A DNA stretch of 64,000 bases, taken from Nocardia thailandica NBRC 100428. Lineage in GTDB: Bacteria; Actinomycetota; Actinomycetes; Mycobacteriales; Mycobacteriaceae. Position numbers and translations under genes: made by a program. Positions 1-11,069 of the stretch are shown here, piece after piece (within the stretch, counting starts at the first letter, position 1; the number at the start of each line of letters is the position of its first letter). A model generated the notes under the pieces. That model was not told where the DNA came from. It saw only the letters and a list, made by a program, of their open reading frames with translations, and searched no databases. The DNA lies in the NCBI RefSeq assembly GCF_000308795.1, contig NZ_BAGK01000025.1, forward strand, positions 31,042-95,041, in the 5' to 3' direction.

Positions 1-852
1 GCGGGCACCAAGGTGAAGGTCACGTTCAGCCTGAACGAGCGGATCGTGCTGGGCACCAAGACCACCGCGGCCATCAAGACCAACACCGTGCTCGGCCGCA
101 AGTCGATCGAGGTGGTCCCGCTCGGCCAGGGCGCGCTGCGCGTCGACGACACCATCCCGCTCGAGCGCACCACCTCGCCGTACTCCCTCAACGAGGCGCT
201 CAGCGACCTCGGCGCCACGGTGCAGGACCTGGACATGGACCAGGTCGACAAGACCCTGGACACGCTCTCGGCCGCCTTCGCCGACACCCCCGGCCCGCTG
301 CGCAGCGCGCTCGACGGTGTCACCGCGCTCTCGCGCAGCATCAACGCCCGCGACCAGGCGCTCACCGACCTGCTCGCCCGGGCGCAGAACGTCACCAAGA
401 TCCTGGCCGACCGCAGCACCCAGATCAACGCGCTGCTGCTCGACGGCAACAGCCTGCTCGGCGAACTCGACCGGCGGCGCGCCGCGATCAACCAGCTCAT
501 GGTCTACATCGACGACGTCTCCCGGCAGCTGTCGGGGCTCGTCGCCGACAACGAGGCGCAGATGCGGCCGGTGCTCGACAAGCTGAACTCCGTGCTCGCG
601 CTGCTGCAGCGCAACAAGGACAACATCTCCGGCGCCCTCGACGGGCTCGGCCCGTACGCGGCCGCCCTCGGCGAGCAGGTCGGCAACGGCCCGTGGTTCA
701 ACGCCTACGTGGTCAACGCGACCAGTACCGAGCTGCGCGGCCTCGTCGACGCGCTGGTCTGGCCCGAGCACCTGCCCGAGGACCTGCGCAACATCTTCAC
801 CCACCCCGCCCCGCCGTCCATCGGCCCCGCCATCCAGGAGCCGCCGCGATGA
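1..852 (+). CDS. mceC: MCE family protein MceC, 5' end outside window
   Basis: The frame is open from base 1, so the gene begins upstream. The visible 283 codons carry the end of the MCE (mammalian cell entry) domain, then a long helical region and a short proline-rich tail. Mce A-F proteins assemble with YrbE permeases into a trans-envelope lipid importer; mce4-type systems import sterols. The assignment as C comes from position: the next genes behave as D, E (lipoprotein) and F, then Mce-associated genes. The stop overlaps the next start as ATGA, so translation is probably coupled. The mce4 subtype is an inference from nearby otsA. Confidence 0.88.
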   Translation, partial: AGTKVKVTFSLNERIVLGTKTTAAIKTNTVLGRKSIEVVPLGQGALRVDDTIPLERTTSPYSLNEALSDLGATVQDLDMDQVDKTLDTLSAAFADTPGPLRSALDGVTALSRSINARDQALTDLLARAQNVTKILADRSTQINALLLDGNSLLGELDRRRAAINQLMVYIDDVSRQLSGLVADNEAQMRPVLDKLNSVLALLQRNKDNISGALDGLGPYAAALGEQVGNGPWFNAYVVNATSTELRGLVDALVWPEHLPEDLRNIFTHPAPPSIGPAIQEPPR

Positions 853-2090
853 ACCCGAAGCAGTGGATACGCGCGATCCCGCGCTGGCTGATCGCGGTCG
901 TCGCGGTCGTCGCGGTGGTCGTCGCGGGCAGCGCCGCCTACACCGCGCTCGGTATCGGAAAGACCTCCGTCACCGCCTACTTCACCTCGACCACCGGCCT
1001 CTACAGCGGTGACGAGGTGCGCGTGCTCGGCGTGCGCGTCGGCCGGATCGACGACATCGAACCCGGCACCGACCGCGTCCGGGTGCGGATGAGCATCGAC
1101 AGCGGCGTCGACCTGCCCGCCGACGCGCGGGCCGTCATCATCGCCCCCTCGCTGGTGTCGGCGCGCTTCGTCCAGCTCGCCCCCGCCTACGACGGCGGGC
1201 CCAAGCTGACCGACGGCGCCGAGATCCCGATCGACCGCACCGCCGTGCCGGTCGAATGGGACGACATCAAGACCGAACTGTCCAAGCTGGCCACCGCGCT
1301 CGGCCCCGTCGGCGACGACAAGCAGGGCTCCTTCGGCCGGTTCGTCGACACCGCCGCCGAGAACCTCGACGGCAACGGCCAGGCCTTCCGCGACACCCTG
1401 CGCGAGCTGTCCGCGACCCTGAACACGCTGTCCGACGGGCGAACCGACCTGTTCGGGACCGTGCGCAACCTGCAGAAGTTCGTCGAGGTGCTCTCGGCGA
1501 GCAACGAGCAGATCGTGCAGTTCGGCAACCGGCTGGCCTCGGTGTCGTCGGTGCTGGCGGGCGCCTCGGCCGAACTCGGCACCGGGCTCGACCAGCTCGA
1601 CGTGGCCCTGGCCGACGTCAAGCGGTTCCTCGACGACAGCGGCACCGAACTCACCGAGGGCGTGCAGCGACTGTCGGAGGTCACCCAGCAGCTGGTGGAC
1701 AAGCGGCCCGAGATCGAGCGCGTCCTGCACTCCGGCCCGACCGCGATGGTGAACTTCTACCAGATCTACAAGCCGGCCCAGGGCACGCTCAGCGGCGCCA
1801 TCTCGCTGAACAACTCGATGAACCCGATCAGCTTCCTGTGCGGGTCGATCCGGGCGCTCGAACACGCCGACTCCGATCGCAGCGCCGACCTGTGCGCGCA
1901 GTACCTGGCCCCGGTGATCAGCTCGCTGGCCATGAACTACGTGCCGCTGATGGCCAACGTCGCCAGCAGCGTGACGGCGTTCCCGAACCAGCTGGTGTAC
2001 AGCCCGCCGAGCCTCGCGGCCGAGGCGGCGCCGTCGGTGTCGGTGCCGTCGGGCCTGGCCGGCCTCGCGGTGCCGGGAGGAGAACGATGA
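849..2090 (+). CDS. mceD: MCE family protein MceD
   Basis: 413 residues. An N-terminal membrane anchor (about residues 12-33) is followed by the MCE domain (about 35-115) and a long helical periplasmic region. It is a subunit of the Mce lipid-import complex. I chose the ATG that overlaps the preceding stop (ATGA); an upstream in-frame start at 693 would lie inside mceC and encode arginine-rich shadow sequence. The downstream gene also overlaps by ATGA, so the block is one translationally coupled operon. Confidence 0.92.
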   Translation: MNPKQWIRAIPRWLIAVVAVVAVVVAGSAAYTALGIGKTSVTAYFTSTTGLYSGDEVRVLGVRVGRIDDIEPGTDRVRVRMSIDSGVDLPADARAVIIAPSLVSARFVQLAPAYDGGPKLTDGAEIPIDRTAVPVEWDDIKTELSKLATALGPVGDDKQGSFGRFVDTAAENLDGNGQAFRDTLRELSATLNTLSDGRTDLFGTVRNLQKFVEVLSASNEQIVQFGNRLASVSSVLAGASAELGTGLDQLDVALADVKRFLDDSGTELTEGVQRLSEVTQQLVDKRPEIERVLHSGPTAMVNFYQIYKPAQGTLSGAISLNNSMNPISFLCGSIRALEHADSDRSADLCAQYLAPVISSLAMNYVPLMANVASSVTAFPNQLVYSPPSLAAEAAPSVSVPSGLAGLAVPGGER

Positions 2091-3307
2091 ACCGCGCACG
2101 ACGCATGGTGGCGGGCACCGCCCTCGGACTGGCGGTGGCCCTCGGCGCCACCGGCTGTCAGTGGGACGGCCTGAACTCGCTGCCCATGCCGGGATCGGAG
2201 GGCACCGGAGCGGGCGCCTACAAGGTCCGCATCCAGATGCCGAACGTCACCACCCTGACCCGCAATTCGCCGGTCCGGGTGGACGACATCGCGGTGGGCA
2301 CCGTCACCGGGATCGAGGTCGAGGGCTGGCACGCGCTGGTCACCGTCTCGCTCAACCCCGACGTGCGGCTGCCCGCCAACGCGGTCGCCAAGATCGGCCA
2401 GACCTCGCTGCTCGGCAGCAACCACCTCGAGCTGGCCGCGCCGACCGGCGAACCCGCCCAGGGGCAGCTGCGCGACGGCGATCTCATCCCGCTCGACCGC
2501 GCCGGCGCCTATCCGACCACCGAGCAGGTGCTGTCCTCGCTGTCGGTGGTGCTCAACGGCGGCGGGATCGCCCAGCTCGAGACCATCACCACCGAACTGA
2601 ACAACATGGTCGACGGCCGCGCGGGCGAGATCGCCGACCTGATCCCGCAGCTGGCCACCCTCACCACCGGCCTGGACAAGCAGACCGGCGACATCATCGC
2701 GGCCATGCAGGGGCTCGACCGGCTGGCGGGCAGCTTCGCCGCGCAGAAGGACGTGCTGGCCGAGGCCATCGAGCAGATCCAGCCCGCCATCACCGTGCTG
2801 GCGGACCGCACCGAGAACATCACCACGGCGATCACCGCCCTCGGCGACCTCGGCGCCGTCACCCAGCGGGTCGTCCAGGCAGGCGGCGACGACCTGAAGG
2901 CCAACCTGGCCAGCCTCGGCCCGGTGCTGCAGACCCTGGCCGACACCGGCAACAACCTGCTCGAGGCGCTGCGCATCCTGCCGACGTTCCCGTTCCCGAT
3001 GAAGAACCTGAACAACGTCATCAAGGGCGACTACCTCAACCTCTACATCACCGTCGACCTGACCGGCAGCCGCCTGGACAGCAACTGGCTCACCGGCACC
3101 CCGCTCGGCGGGCGGTTCGGCGGCGTCGAGGGTGTGCTCGGCGGGTTCGCGCCCTCCACGGCCACCGACGCGGGCAACCCGGCCACCGGTCCGCTCGCGT
3201 CGCCCGGCCCGTCGCCGACCCCGACGATCCCCGGCTTGCCGCCGATCCCCGGTCTGCCCTCCATTCCCGGGCTGACCGTGCCGCTCGAGGGAGGTGCGGG
3301 CCGATGA
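2087..3307 (+). CDS. mceE: MCE family lipoprotein MceE (LprK/LprN type)
   Basis: 406 residues. The N-terminus is a lipoprotein signal: two arginines, a hydrophobic stretch and a lipobox ending at Cys24 (A-T-G-C), so the mature protein should be lipid-anchored. The MCE domain follows at about residues 42-125, then a helical region and a proline-rich C-terminus. The E position of mce operons is characteristically a lipoprotein (LprK in mce1, LprN in mce4), which fixes the order of the neighbours. The start overlaps the mceD stop and a GGGAGGAG ribosome-binding site lies just upstream. Confidence 0.92.
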   Translation: MNRARRMVAGTALGLAVALGATGCQWDGLNSLPMPGSEGTGAGAYKVRIQMPNVTTLTRNSPVRVDDIAVGTVTGIEVEGWHALVTVSLNPDVRLPANAVAKIGQTSLLGSNHLELAAPTGEPAQGQLRDGDLIPLDRAGAYPTTEQVLSSLSVVLNGGGIAQLETITTELNNMVDGRAGEIADLIPQLATLTTGLDKQTGDIIAAMQGLDRLAGSFAAQKDVLAEAIEQIQPAITVLADRTENITTAITALGDLGAVTQRVVQAGGDDLKANLASLGPVLQTLADTGNNLLEALRILPTFPFPMKNLNNVIKGDYLNLYITVDLTGSRLDSNWLTGTPLGGRFGGVEGVLGGFAPSTATDAGNPATGPLASPGPSPTPTIPGLPPIPGLPSIPGLTVPLEGGAGR

Positions 3308-4707
3308 AACTCACCCGCTTCGTACGGATCCAGCTCAGCATCTTCGCGGTCCTGACCGTCATCGGCCTGGTGGTCATGGGCGGCATGTACGTCCAGCTGC
3401 CCGCCATGTTCGGCATCGGCCGCTACGAGGTCACCGTGAAGCTGGCCGCCACCGGCGGGCTGTACCCGACCTCGAACGTGTCCTATCGCGGCACCAACAT
3501 CGGTGTGGTGCGCGAGGTCCGGCTCACCCCGGCCGGGGTGGACGCGCGGCTGTCCATCGACAGCGACTACAAGGTGCCCGCCGATTCGGCCGCCTGGGTG
3601 CGCAGCGTGTCCGCGATCGGCGAGCAGTACGTCGACCTGGTGCCCTCCGACAAGCCCGCGGGCGGGTACCTGCGCGACGGGTCGGTGATCCCCGAGGAGC
3701 GCACCAAGCTCCCGCAGGACGTGGGCGCCCTGCTCGACCAGACCGACCGGCTGCTGGCCGGGGTCGCCGACACGCGGCTGCGCCAGGTCATCGACGAGGC
3801 GTTCCTGGCCTTCAACGGCGCGGGCCCCGACCTGCAGCGCTTCATCGACTCGGCCGCGCTGCTGATCCAGCAGGCCTCCGACGACGTCGAACCGACCAAG
3901 AAGCTGCTCGACCAGATCGGTCCGCTGCTCGACACCCAGGTCCAGACCGAGGGCGCCATCCGGTCCTGGACCCAGGACCTGGCCACTTTCACCGATCAGC
4001 TGCGCGAGCACGATCCCACGCTGCGCAACCTGCTCGCCGACAGCCCGGCCGCCATGCAGCGGGTCACCCGGCAGTTCCAGGACCTGCAGCCGACGCTGCC
4101 GGTGCTGCTGCGCAATCTGGTCTCCGTCGGTCAGGTCGGCGTGACGTATCACGCGAGCCTCGAGCAGTTGCTCGTGGTCTTCCCGCCCCTGATCGCCGCG
4201 CTGCAGACCGCGATCCGCGGGCCGATCGACTACGGCGTGATGGTGGACTTCATGGCGGTGCTCAACGACCCGCCCGCGTGCACGACCGGGTTCCTGCCGC
4301 CCGAACAGTGGCGTCAGCCTTCGGAACTGAGCCCGATGGACACGCCCGCCGGCCTGTACTGCAAGGTGCCGCAGGACTCCAACATCGAGGTGCGCGGCAT
4401 CCGCAACACCCCGTGCATGGAGTACCCGGGCCGGCGCGCGCCGACCCCGGAGCTGTGCCGGACCGGTTTCGTCCCGGAGGGCACCAACCCGCCCTTCGGC
4501 CCGCCGCAGCCGGTCGCGCCCGCCGCCGCTCAGGGTGGACTTCCGTCCAATTCGGTCACGCCCGCCGCGGCGCGGCCCTACGATCCGTCAACGGGGGTTT
4601 ACCTCGGGACCGACGGCCGAACCTATCGCCAGGGCGACATCGGTCCCGGCGGTTCGGGCACCGTGCCTGCCAGCTGGCAGGCGATGTTGGAGGAGCAGCA
4701 GCGATGA
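3304..4707 (+). CDS. mceF: MCE family protein MceF
   Basis: 467 residues. One N-terminal membrane helix (about 9-31), an MCE domain (about 40-120), a helical segment and a C-terminal extension with several cysteines and an Ala/Pro-rich tail. This is the final MCE subunit of the operon. Its start overlaps the mceE stop and its stop overlaps the next gene as ATGA. The cysteines after about residue 320 could form disulfides outside the membrane; that is inference. Confidence 0.92.
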   Translation: MKLTRFVRIQLSIFAVLTVIGLVVMGGMYVQLPAMFGIGRYEVTVKLAATGGLYPTSNVSYRGTNIGVVREVRLTPAGVDARLSIDSDYKVPADSAAWVRSVSAIGEQYVDLVPSDKPAGGYLRDGSVIPEERTKLPQDVGALLDQTDRLLAGVADTRLRQVIDEAFLAFNGAGPDLQRFIDSAALLIQQASDDVEPTKKLLDQIGPLLDTQVQTEGAIRSWTQDLATFTDQLREHDPTLRNLLADSPAAMQRVTRQFQDLQPTLPVLLRNLVSVGQVGVTYHASLEQLLVVFPPLIAALQTAIRGPIDYGVMVDFMAVLNDPPACTTGFLPPEQWRQPSELSPMDTPAGLYCKVPQDSNIEVRGIRNTPCMEYPGRRAPTPELCRTGFVPEGTNPPFGPPQPVAPAAAQGGLPSNSVTPAAARPYDPSTGVYLGTDGRTYRQGDIGPGGSGTVPASWQAMLEEQQR

Positions 4708-5447
4708 CGGAGACGGACAACCGCCGCCCGCGCCGACGCGCGGCACGATCGGCCGGACCACCGGTCGAGGGCGACACCACCATCGAGCGGACGGCGCCTG
4801 CGGTGACCGTCGCCGCCGCGCCGAAGCCCGCCGCCGCGGCCGAACCCGCCGTCTCCCTCGGCAAGCCGACCCCGCGGGCCGCGGACGACCCGGGCACCAC
4901 GGTGGCGCCCGGCGAGCCCGACGACACCGACGAGCCCGAGGCGGAACGGGCCGCGTCGTCGCGCTCGATCGGGCGGATCGTGCTCGCCGCGGCCGCGGCC
5001 GTGCTGGTCCTCGCGCTGGTCGCCGGCGCGGGCGTGGCCGGCTGGTTCGCCTGGGCGGGCATGCGCGAGGACGACCTGCGCGAGCAGTACACCGCGACCG
5101 CCCGCCAGGCCGTCATCAACCTGACCACCATCCGCGCCCAGTCCGCCAAACAGGACATCGACCGGATCCTGGCCACCGCGTCCGGGCAGTTCCGGTCCGA
5201 ATTCGACGGCCGGGTCGACCCGTTCACCACGATCGTGCAGCAGGCCAAGGTCGACTCCAGCGGCGAGGTCGTCGAGTCGGGCATCGAGCGCGCGGACGAC
5301 GGCTCGGCCAAGGTCCTCGTCGCGGTCAAGCAGACGGTGACCAACGCCGGTTCGCCCGAACCCCAGCAGCGCATGTACCGCTTCCGGGTGACGGTGACCA
5401 ACGACAACGGCAACCTGTCGGTGACCAGTGTGGAGTTCGTCGGATGA
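4704..5447 (+). CDS. Mce-associated membrane protein (Mas/Mam, first)
   Basis: 247 residues. A disordered Pro/Ala/Glu-rich cytoplasmic N-terminus (1-88), one membrane helix (about 91-118) and an outer domain of about 125 residues resembling the Mce-associated protein fold. Genes of this kind close mce operons (Rv3492c/Rv3493c in M. tuberculosis mce4) and stabilise the transporter. ATGA overlaps on both sides place it in the mce operon. The subtype is inferred from order. Confidence 0.85.
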   Translation: MTETDNRRPRRRAARSAGPPVEGDTTIERTAPAVTVAAAPKPAAAAEPAVSLGKPTPRAADDPGTTVAPGEPDDTDEPEAERAASSRSIGRIVLAAAAAVLVLALVAGAGVAGWFAWAGMREDDLREQYTATARQAVINLTTIRAQSAKQDIDRILATASGQFRSEFDGRVDPFTTIVQQAKVDSSGEVVESGIERADDGSAKVLVAVKQTVTNAGSPEPQQRMYRFRVTVTNDNGNLSVTSVEFVG

Positions 5448-5926
5448 GCAGGATGAGGATCTATTACGCCGTCCTCGGCGCGGTCGCCCTGCTCGCGGTC
5501 GCCGCGCTCGGCACCGGGCTGTTCCTGCTCTGGGACCAGCACCGCACCGACCAGGCCCGCGAGGACGCCCTGACCGCGGCGAGCCGCACCGTCACCGCGA
5601 TGTTCAGCTACGAGCCCGGCACCGTGGAGACCGAGCTGCCGAAGGCGGCCGACGCGCTCACCCCGGGCTTCCGCGAGGATTACCTCAAGCTGATCAACCA
5701 GGCCATCGTGCCCGGCGCCAAGGAGAAGCAGCTGACGGTGAAGGCCACCATGCAGGCGGGCGGCGTGGTCAGCGCCGACGCCGGCCACGCGGTGGTGCTG
5801 CTGTACCTGAACCAGCTGACCACCAGCAAGGACGCGCCGGAGGGCCAGACCACCGGCACCCGGGTGCGGGTGTCGCTGGACAAGTCCGACGACCGTTGGC
5901 TGGTCGCCCAGGTCACGCCGGTCTGA
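5444..5926 (+). CDS. Mce-associated membrane protein (second)
   Basis: 160 residues: one N-terminal membrane helix (about 7-29) and a small outer domain of the Mce-associated family. It is the last gene of the mce operon. The start is the ATG overlapping the previous stop; a second ATG three codons later is possible. Its 3' end overlaps the convergent histidine kinase gene by 14 bases, leaving no room for a separate terminator. Confidence 0.83.
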   Translation: MSRMRIYYAVLGAVALLAVAALGTGLFLLWDQHRTDQAREDALTAASRTVTAMFSYEPGTVETELPKAADALTPGFREDYLKLINQAIVPGAKEKQLTVKATMQAGGVVSADAGHAVVLLYLNQLTTSKDAPEGQTTGTRVRVSLDKSDDRWLVAQVTPV

Positions 5927-7373
5927 TCGGCTCCGCCGGGTCGCGGGGCAGGCGCACCACGAACGTCGCCCCGCCGCCGGGCGTCTGCTCCACGGCGACC
6001 ACGCCGCCGTGCGCGGCGACCAGCGCCTGCACGATCGACAGCCCCAGCCCGGTGCCGCCGCTCGCGCGGGTGCGCGAGGTGTCGGTGCGGTAGAAGCGCT
6101 CGAAGATCCGCTCGGCGTCCTCCGGCGGCAGGCCGGGACCGGTGTCGACGACCTCGACGCGCACCTCGTCGCGGTGCGGGGTCAGCCGCACGGTGATCCG
6201 GGCGTCGGGCGGGGTGTGGGTGAGCGCGTTGTTGAGCAGATTGGTCAGCACCTGGCCGAGGCGGTGGCGGTCGCCCAGGACCTCGAGGGTGCCGGCGCCG
6301 TCCGCGACGTCGAGGGCGATGTCGCGCCCGGCGTCGGCGCGGGCGGCGGCGGCCGCGCGGGCGCTGTGTACGGCGTCGCCCGCCAGGGTCAGCAGGTCCA
6401 CCGGGCGGGTCTCCACCGGTCGCTGGGCGTCGAGGCGGGCGAGCATCAGCAGGTCCTCCACGAGCAGCCCCATGCGCTGCGCCTCGTGCTCGATCCGGTC
6501 CATGAACAGCGCCGGGTCCGCGGTCGCGCCCTGCCGGTAGAGCTCGGCGAAACCTCGGATGGTGGTCAGCGGCGTGCGCAGCTCGTGGCTGGCGTCCGCG
6601 ACGAACCGCCGCATCCGGCCCTCGGACTCGCGGGCCGCGGACTCCGAGGCCTCGGTGGCGGCGAACGCCTGCTGGATCTGGGTGAGCATGGTGTTCAGCG
6701 ACTCCGAGAGCCGGTCGACCTCGGTCCTGGTGCCGCGCACCGGCACGCGGCGATGCAGGTCACCGCCCGCGATGGCCGCCGCGGTCGCCTCCACCCGCCG
6801 CAGCGGGCGCAGACTGCCGCGCACCAGGAAGTAGGCCGCAACGGCCAGCACGACCAGCACCACCGCGCCGACCGTCAGCTGCACGAGGACGAGCTTGCGG
6901 ACGGTCTCGATGTTCTCGGTCAGCGGCAGCGCGATGGTGACGGTCGAATCGGGGGTCTCCTCGGTCAGCACCCGCCACAGCACGGGGGAGTCGCCCACCG
7001 AACCCACGGTCACCGGCTGGTGCGCGGGCGGATCCGGCAGCGCGGGCGCGGTGTCGACGCCGAACACGTTGTTCAGCAGCACGTCCCGCCCGTTGGTGTT
7101 GTGGCCGACGAGGTAGTAGCGGCTAGGGGAGTGCTTGGAGCCCGGCGCGGGCACCGGCAGCTGGGGCGGGGGCGCGGGACCCCGCAGTATCCGGGTCCAG
7201 TCGGCGGCGCCCTCGCGCAGCTGCGCGTCGGTCCGGTTGTCCAGCGACGTCGCCATGGCCCGGGTGACCACGAAACCGGAGACGGCGAGCCCGAACCCGG
7301 CCAGCGCCACCAGCGCCACGACCAGCGTCACGCGCAACGGCACCGCCGACAGCCCGCGCACGCGGCGGCTCAT
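5913..7373 (-). CDS. phoR: PhoR-like sensor histidine kinase
   Basis: 486 residues. Two membrane helices (about 11-37 and a second before the HAMP domain) bracket an extracytoplasmic sensor domain. A HisKA domain carries the phospho-acceptor His263 in an ASHELRTPL box. The HATPase domain has an N-box (NLLNNALTH), a G1 box (DTGPGLP) and a G2 box (GTGLGLS). The start overlaps the upstream regulator's stop, so the pair is coupled. An earlier in-frame start at 7508 would intrude into the regulator and was rejected. In mycobacteria PhoPR governs acid response and complex lipid synthesis; the role here is inferred. Confidence 0.87.
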   Translation of the reverse strand: MSRRVRGLSAVPLRVTLVVALVALAGFGLAVSGFVVTRAMATSLDNRTDAQLREGAADWTRILRGPAPPPQLPVPAPGSKHSPSRYYLVGHNTNGRDVLLNNVFGVDTAPALPDPPAHQPVTVGSVGDSPVLWRVLTEETPDSTVTIALPLTENIETVRKLVLVQLTVGAVVLVVLAVAAYFLVRGSLRPLRRVEATAAAIAGGDLHRRVPVRGTRTEVDRLSESLNTMLTQIQQAFAATEASESAARESEGRMRRFVADASHELRTPLTTIRGFAELYRQGATADPALFMDRIEHEAQRMGLLVEDLLMLARLDAQRPVETRPVDLLTLAGDAVHSARAAAAARADAGRDIALDVADGAGTLEVLGDRHRLGQVLTNLLNNALTHTPPDARITVRLTPHRDEVRVEVVDTGPGLPPEDAERIFERFYRTDTSRTRASGGTGLGLSIVQALVAAHGGVVAVEQTPGGGATFVVRLPRDPAEPIRPA

Positions 7374-8071
7374 CGCGGCTCGCGCATCACATAACCCACG
7401 CCGCGCAGGGTGTGGATGAGTCGCTCCGGTCCGGTGTCGACCTTCTTGCGCAGATACGACACGTAGGTCTCCACCACCCCGACCTCGCCGCCGAAGTCGT
7501 AGCGCCACACGTGATCCAGGATGCGCGGCTTGCTCAGCACGGTGCCCGCGTTGACCATGAAGTAGCGCAGCAGCGTGAACTCGGTGGGGGACAGGGCGAC
7601 CGGTTCACCCGCCTTCCACACCTCGTGGGTGTCGTCGTCGAGCTCGATGTCGGCGAAGCGCAGCCGCGAGGGTTCGGCCCTCGGCTCGGCGCGGCCCGCG
7701 CGGCGCAGCACGACCCGCAGCCGGGCCACGACCTCCTCCAGGCTGAAGGGCTTGGTGATGTAGTCGTCGGCGCCCATGGTCAAGCCGTTGACCTTGTCCT
7801 CGACCTCGTCGCGGGCGGTCAGGAACAGCACAGGGGCGTCGATGCCGTCGGCGCGCAGCCTGCGCAGCAGGCCGAAGCCGTCCATGCCGGGCATCATCAC
7901 GTCGACGATCAGCGCCTCGGGCCGGAACGTGCGGGCACGGTCGAGCGCCGCGGCGCCGTCGGCGGCCGTAGCCACCTCGAAGCCCTGGAACCGCAGGCTC
8001 ACCGACAGCAGCTCGACGATCATCGGCTCGTCGTCGACGACCAGGATGCGGGCTTCGGGCATGGCGACCAT
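7370..8071 (-). CDS. phoP: PhoP-like OmpR-family response regulator
   Basis: 233 residues. The receiver domain has the acidic pair Asp13/Asp14, phospho-acceptor Asp57, Thr85 and Lys107. The C-terminal winged helix ends G-V-G-Y-V-M-R-E-P-R, very like M. tuberculosis PhoP, as do the helix around SPTEFTLLRYF and the DHVWRYDFGG segment. A second ATG at 8062 is also possible. The orthology call rests on remembered similarity, not a search; another OmpR-class paralogue such as a TcrA-type regulator is the alternative. Confidence 0.85.
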   Translation of the reverse strand: MVAMPEARILVVDDEPMIVELLSVSLRFQGFEVATAADGAAALDRARTFRPEALIVDVMMPGMDGFGLLRRLRADGIDAPVLFLTARDEVEDKVNGLTMGADDYITKPFSLEEVVARLRVVLRRAGRAEPRAEPSRLRFADIELDDDTHEVWKAGEPVALSPTEFTLLRYFMVNAGTVLSKPRILDHVWRYDFGGEVGVVETYVSYLRKKVDTGPERLIHTLRGVGYVMREPR

Positions 8072-8134
8072 GCTGCCCCACCGCGCTGGGAAGGTGCTGG
8101 AGGAACGCTGTGAGGTCGCTGTGTGCCGCCCGCG

Positions 8135-9676
<1,542 letters not shown>

Positions 9677-9736
9677 TCACGCATCCTTTGCGCAGTCGCA
9701 GGGTCCCGCTTTTCGGTTGTGTCGTGCCGGGGAGGT

Positions 9737-9907
9737 CTACTCGCCGCGGACGCTAGGGCCTATACCCAGCATCGACAGGAGCATGCGGCATTCGTCGGCG
9801 TCCTCGGCGTAGGCGGCGACGACGCGCTGCGCCTGGCGCGCGGTCTCGTCGGCCAGAGGCTCGAGGTCGTCGTCGGCGATGTCGTTGGCGCTGCTCTTGG
9901 CGGGCAT
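9737..9907 (-). CDS. conserved 56-residue acidic protein upstream of otsA
   Basis: A 56-residue acidic protein beginning MPAKSSANDIADDD, with no membrane segment and no recognised domain. A GGAGG ribosome-binding site ten bases upstream fixes this ATG; the same frame opens further up, but that part overlaps the promoter of the divergent hydrolase. M. tuberculosis has a similarly small gene, Rv3489, beside otsA (Rv3490), so this is probably its counterpart. Function is unknown; it is probably co-transcribed with otsA. Confidence 0.72.
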   Translation of the reverse strand: MPAKSSANDIADDDLEPLADETARQAQRVVAAYAEDADECRMLLSMLGIGPSVRGE

Positions 9908-10071
9908 GGTGATCTGTCCTCCGGATCCGGGCAGGGTGTGCGAATGAACAATGTTATCGGGCGCGAGTGGACCAGCGGTGAACTGCGGGGCCCCCATGAC
10001 GTGGGGCGGCACACATACCGAAACGTCGGTTACCGTGACCCGAGATCGGATCCGCTATCGAAAGGTTCGCT

Positions 10072-10905
10072 ATGCCACTGGCCACGGTCAACGGGATCCC
10101 ACTGAATTATCAGGTCAAGGGCGACCGTACCAAGGGCACCGATGTGCCCGGTGGCGGCCCGCTGGTGGTGCTGATCATGGGCACCGGCTCGCCGGGCCGG
10201 GTGTGGGAACTGCACCAGGTGCCCGCGCTGGTCGCGGCGGGCTACCGCGTGTGCACCTTCGACAACCGCGGCATCGCGCCGTCCTACGAGGGCGGCGGCG
10301 AGATCCGGATCGAGCAGCTGGTGGCCGACACCGCCGCCCTCATCGAGTTCCTCGGCGAGGGCCCCGCCCTGGTCGCGGGCACCTCCATGGGGGCGCGGGT
10401 GGCCCAGGAGCTCGCGCTGGCCCGGCCCGACCTGGTCCGCAAGGCCGTCTTCATGGCCGGGCACGGCAGGCTCGACCAGTTCCAGAAGACCCTGTCGGAG
10501 GGCGAGCAGGCGCTCGACGCGGCGGGCACCACGCTGCCGCCGAAGTTCGAGGCGGCGCTGACCGCGGTGATGAACCTGTCGCCCGCCACGATGGCCGACA
10601 AGGCCGCCGCGCGCGACTGGCTCGACCTGTTCGAGTTCACCGGCGGCCCGTCCACGGCGGGCATCCGCGCCCAGCGCTCGATGGCCCACGACTTCGACCG
10701 GGTCGCCGCCTACCGCGCCATCACGGTGCCGTGTCTGGCCATCGGGTTCGCCGACGACCGCATGATCCCGCCGTATCTGTCGCGTGAGGTGGCCGAGGCC
10801 ATCCCCGGCGCCCGGTACCAGGAGATCCCCGACACGGGCCACTACGGCTACCTGGAGCGGCCGGAGGCGGTCAACAAGATCCTGCTCGATTTCTTCGCAG
10901 GCTGA
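10072..10905 (+). CDS. alpha/beta hydrolase
   Basis: 277 residues, cytoplasmic alpha/beta-hydrolase fold. The nucleophile elbow is G-T-S-M-G-A, the acid is probably in the FADDRM segment and the His is in the C-terminal TGHYGYLERP segment. An oxyanion-hole motif (IMGTGS) lies near the N-terminus. Such proteins range from esterases to cofactor-free haloperoxidases, and the substrate cannot be read from sequence. An AAAGG site precedes the ATG. It stands alone between the divergent small gene and the MbtH gene. Confidence 0.88.
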   Translation: MPLATVNGIPLNYQVKGDRTKGTDVPGGGPLVVLIMGTGSPGRVWELHQVPALVAAGYRVCTFDNRGIAPSYEGGGEIRIEQLVADTAALIEFLGEGPALVAGTSMGARVAQELALARPDLVRKAVFMAGHGRLDQFQKTLSEGEQALDAAGTTLPPKFEAALTAVMNLSPATMADKAAARDWLDLFEFTGGPSTAGIRAQRSMAHDFDRVAAYRAITVPCLAIGFADDRMIPPYLSREVAEAIPGARYQEIPDTGHYGYLERPEAVNKILLDFFAG

Positions 10906-10948
10906 TTTCCGCACGGAGGTAACTGCCTACACGTAACGTCTCCCTTGC

Positions 10949-11069
10949 TAGGGTCGACACAACGCTCGGGGTTTCTCCGGGGCCCTGCCACTCGTGTGCC
11001 ACACGAGCCGGGACCCGTGGAGCCCGCGGAGCACTCCCGTACCAAGCGCCAGTATCCAGTGAGGTGAAA
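10949..11069 (+). promoter_or_regulatory. promoter and structured leader of the MbtH gene
   Basis: A TAGGGT -10 box at 10949-10954 would start transcription near 10961, giving a leader of about 110 bases. The leader contains a perfect hairpin CTCGTG/CACGAG at 10991-11007 and GC-rich flanking complementarity. No known riboswitch class was recognised. A long leader is unusual in this window, where many genes look leaderless. Confidence 0.4.

Noticed and set aside
693..2090. Longer start for mceD at 693
   Set aside because: It would overlap 160 bases of mceC with arginine/proline shadow sequence; the ATGA overlap at 849 is the normal operon start.
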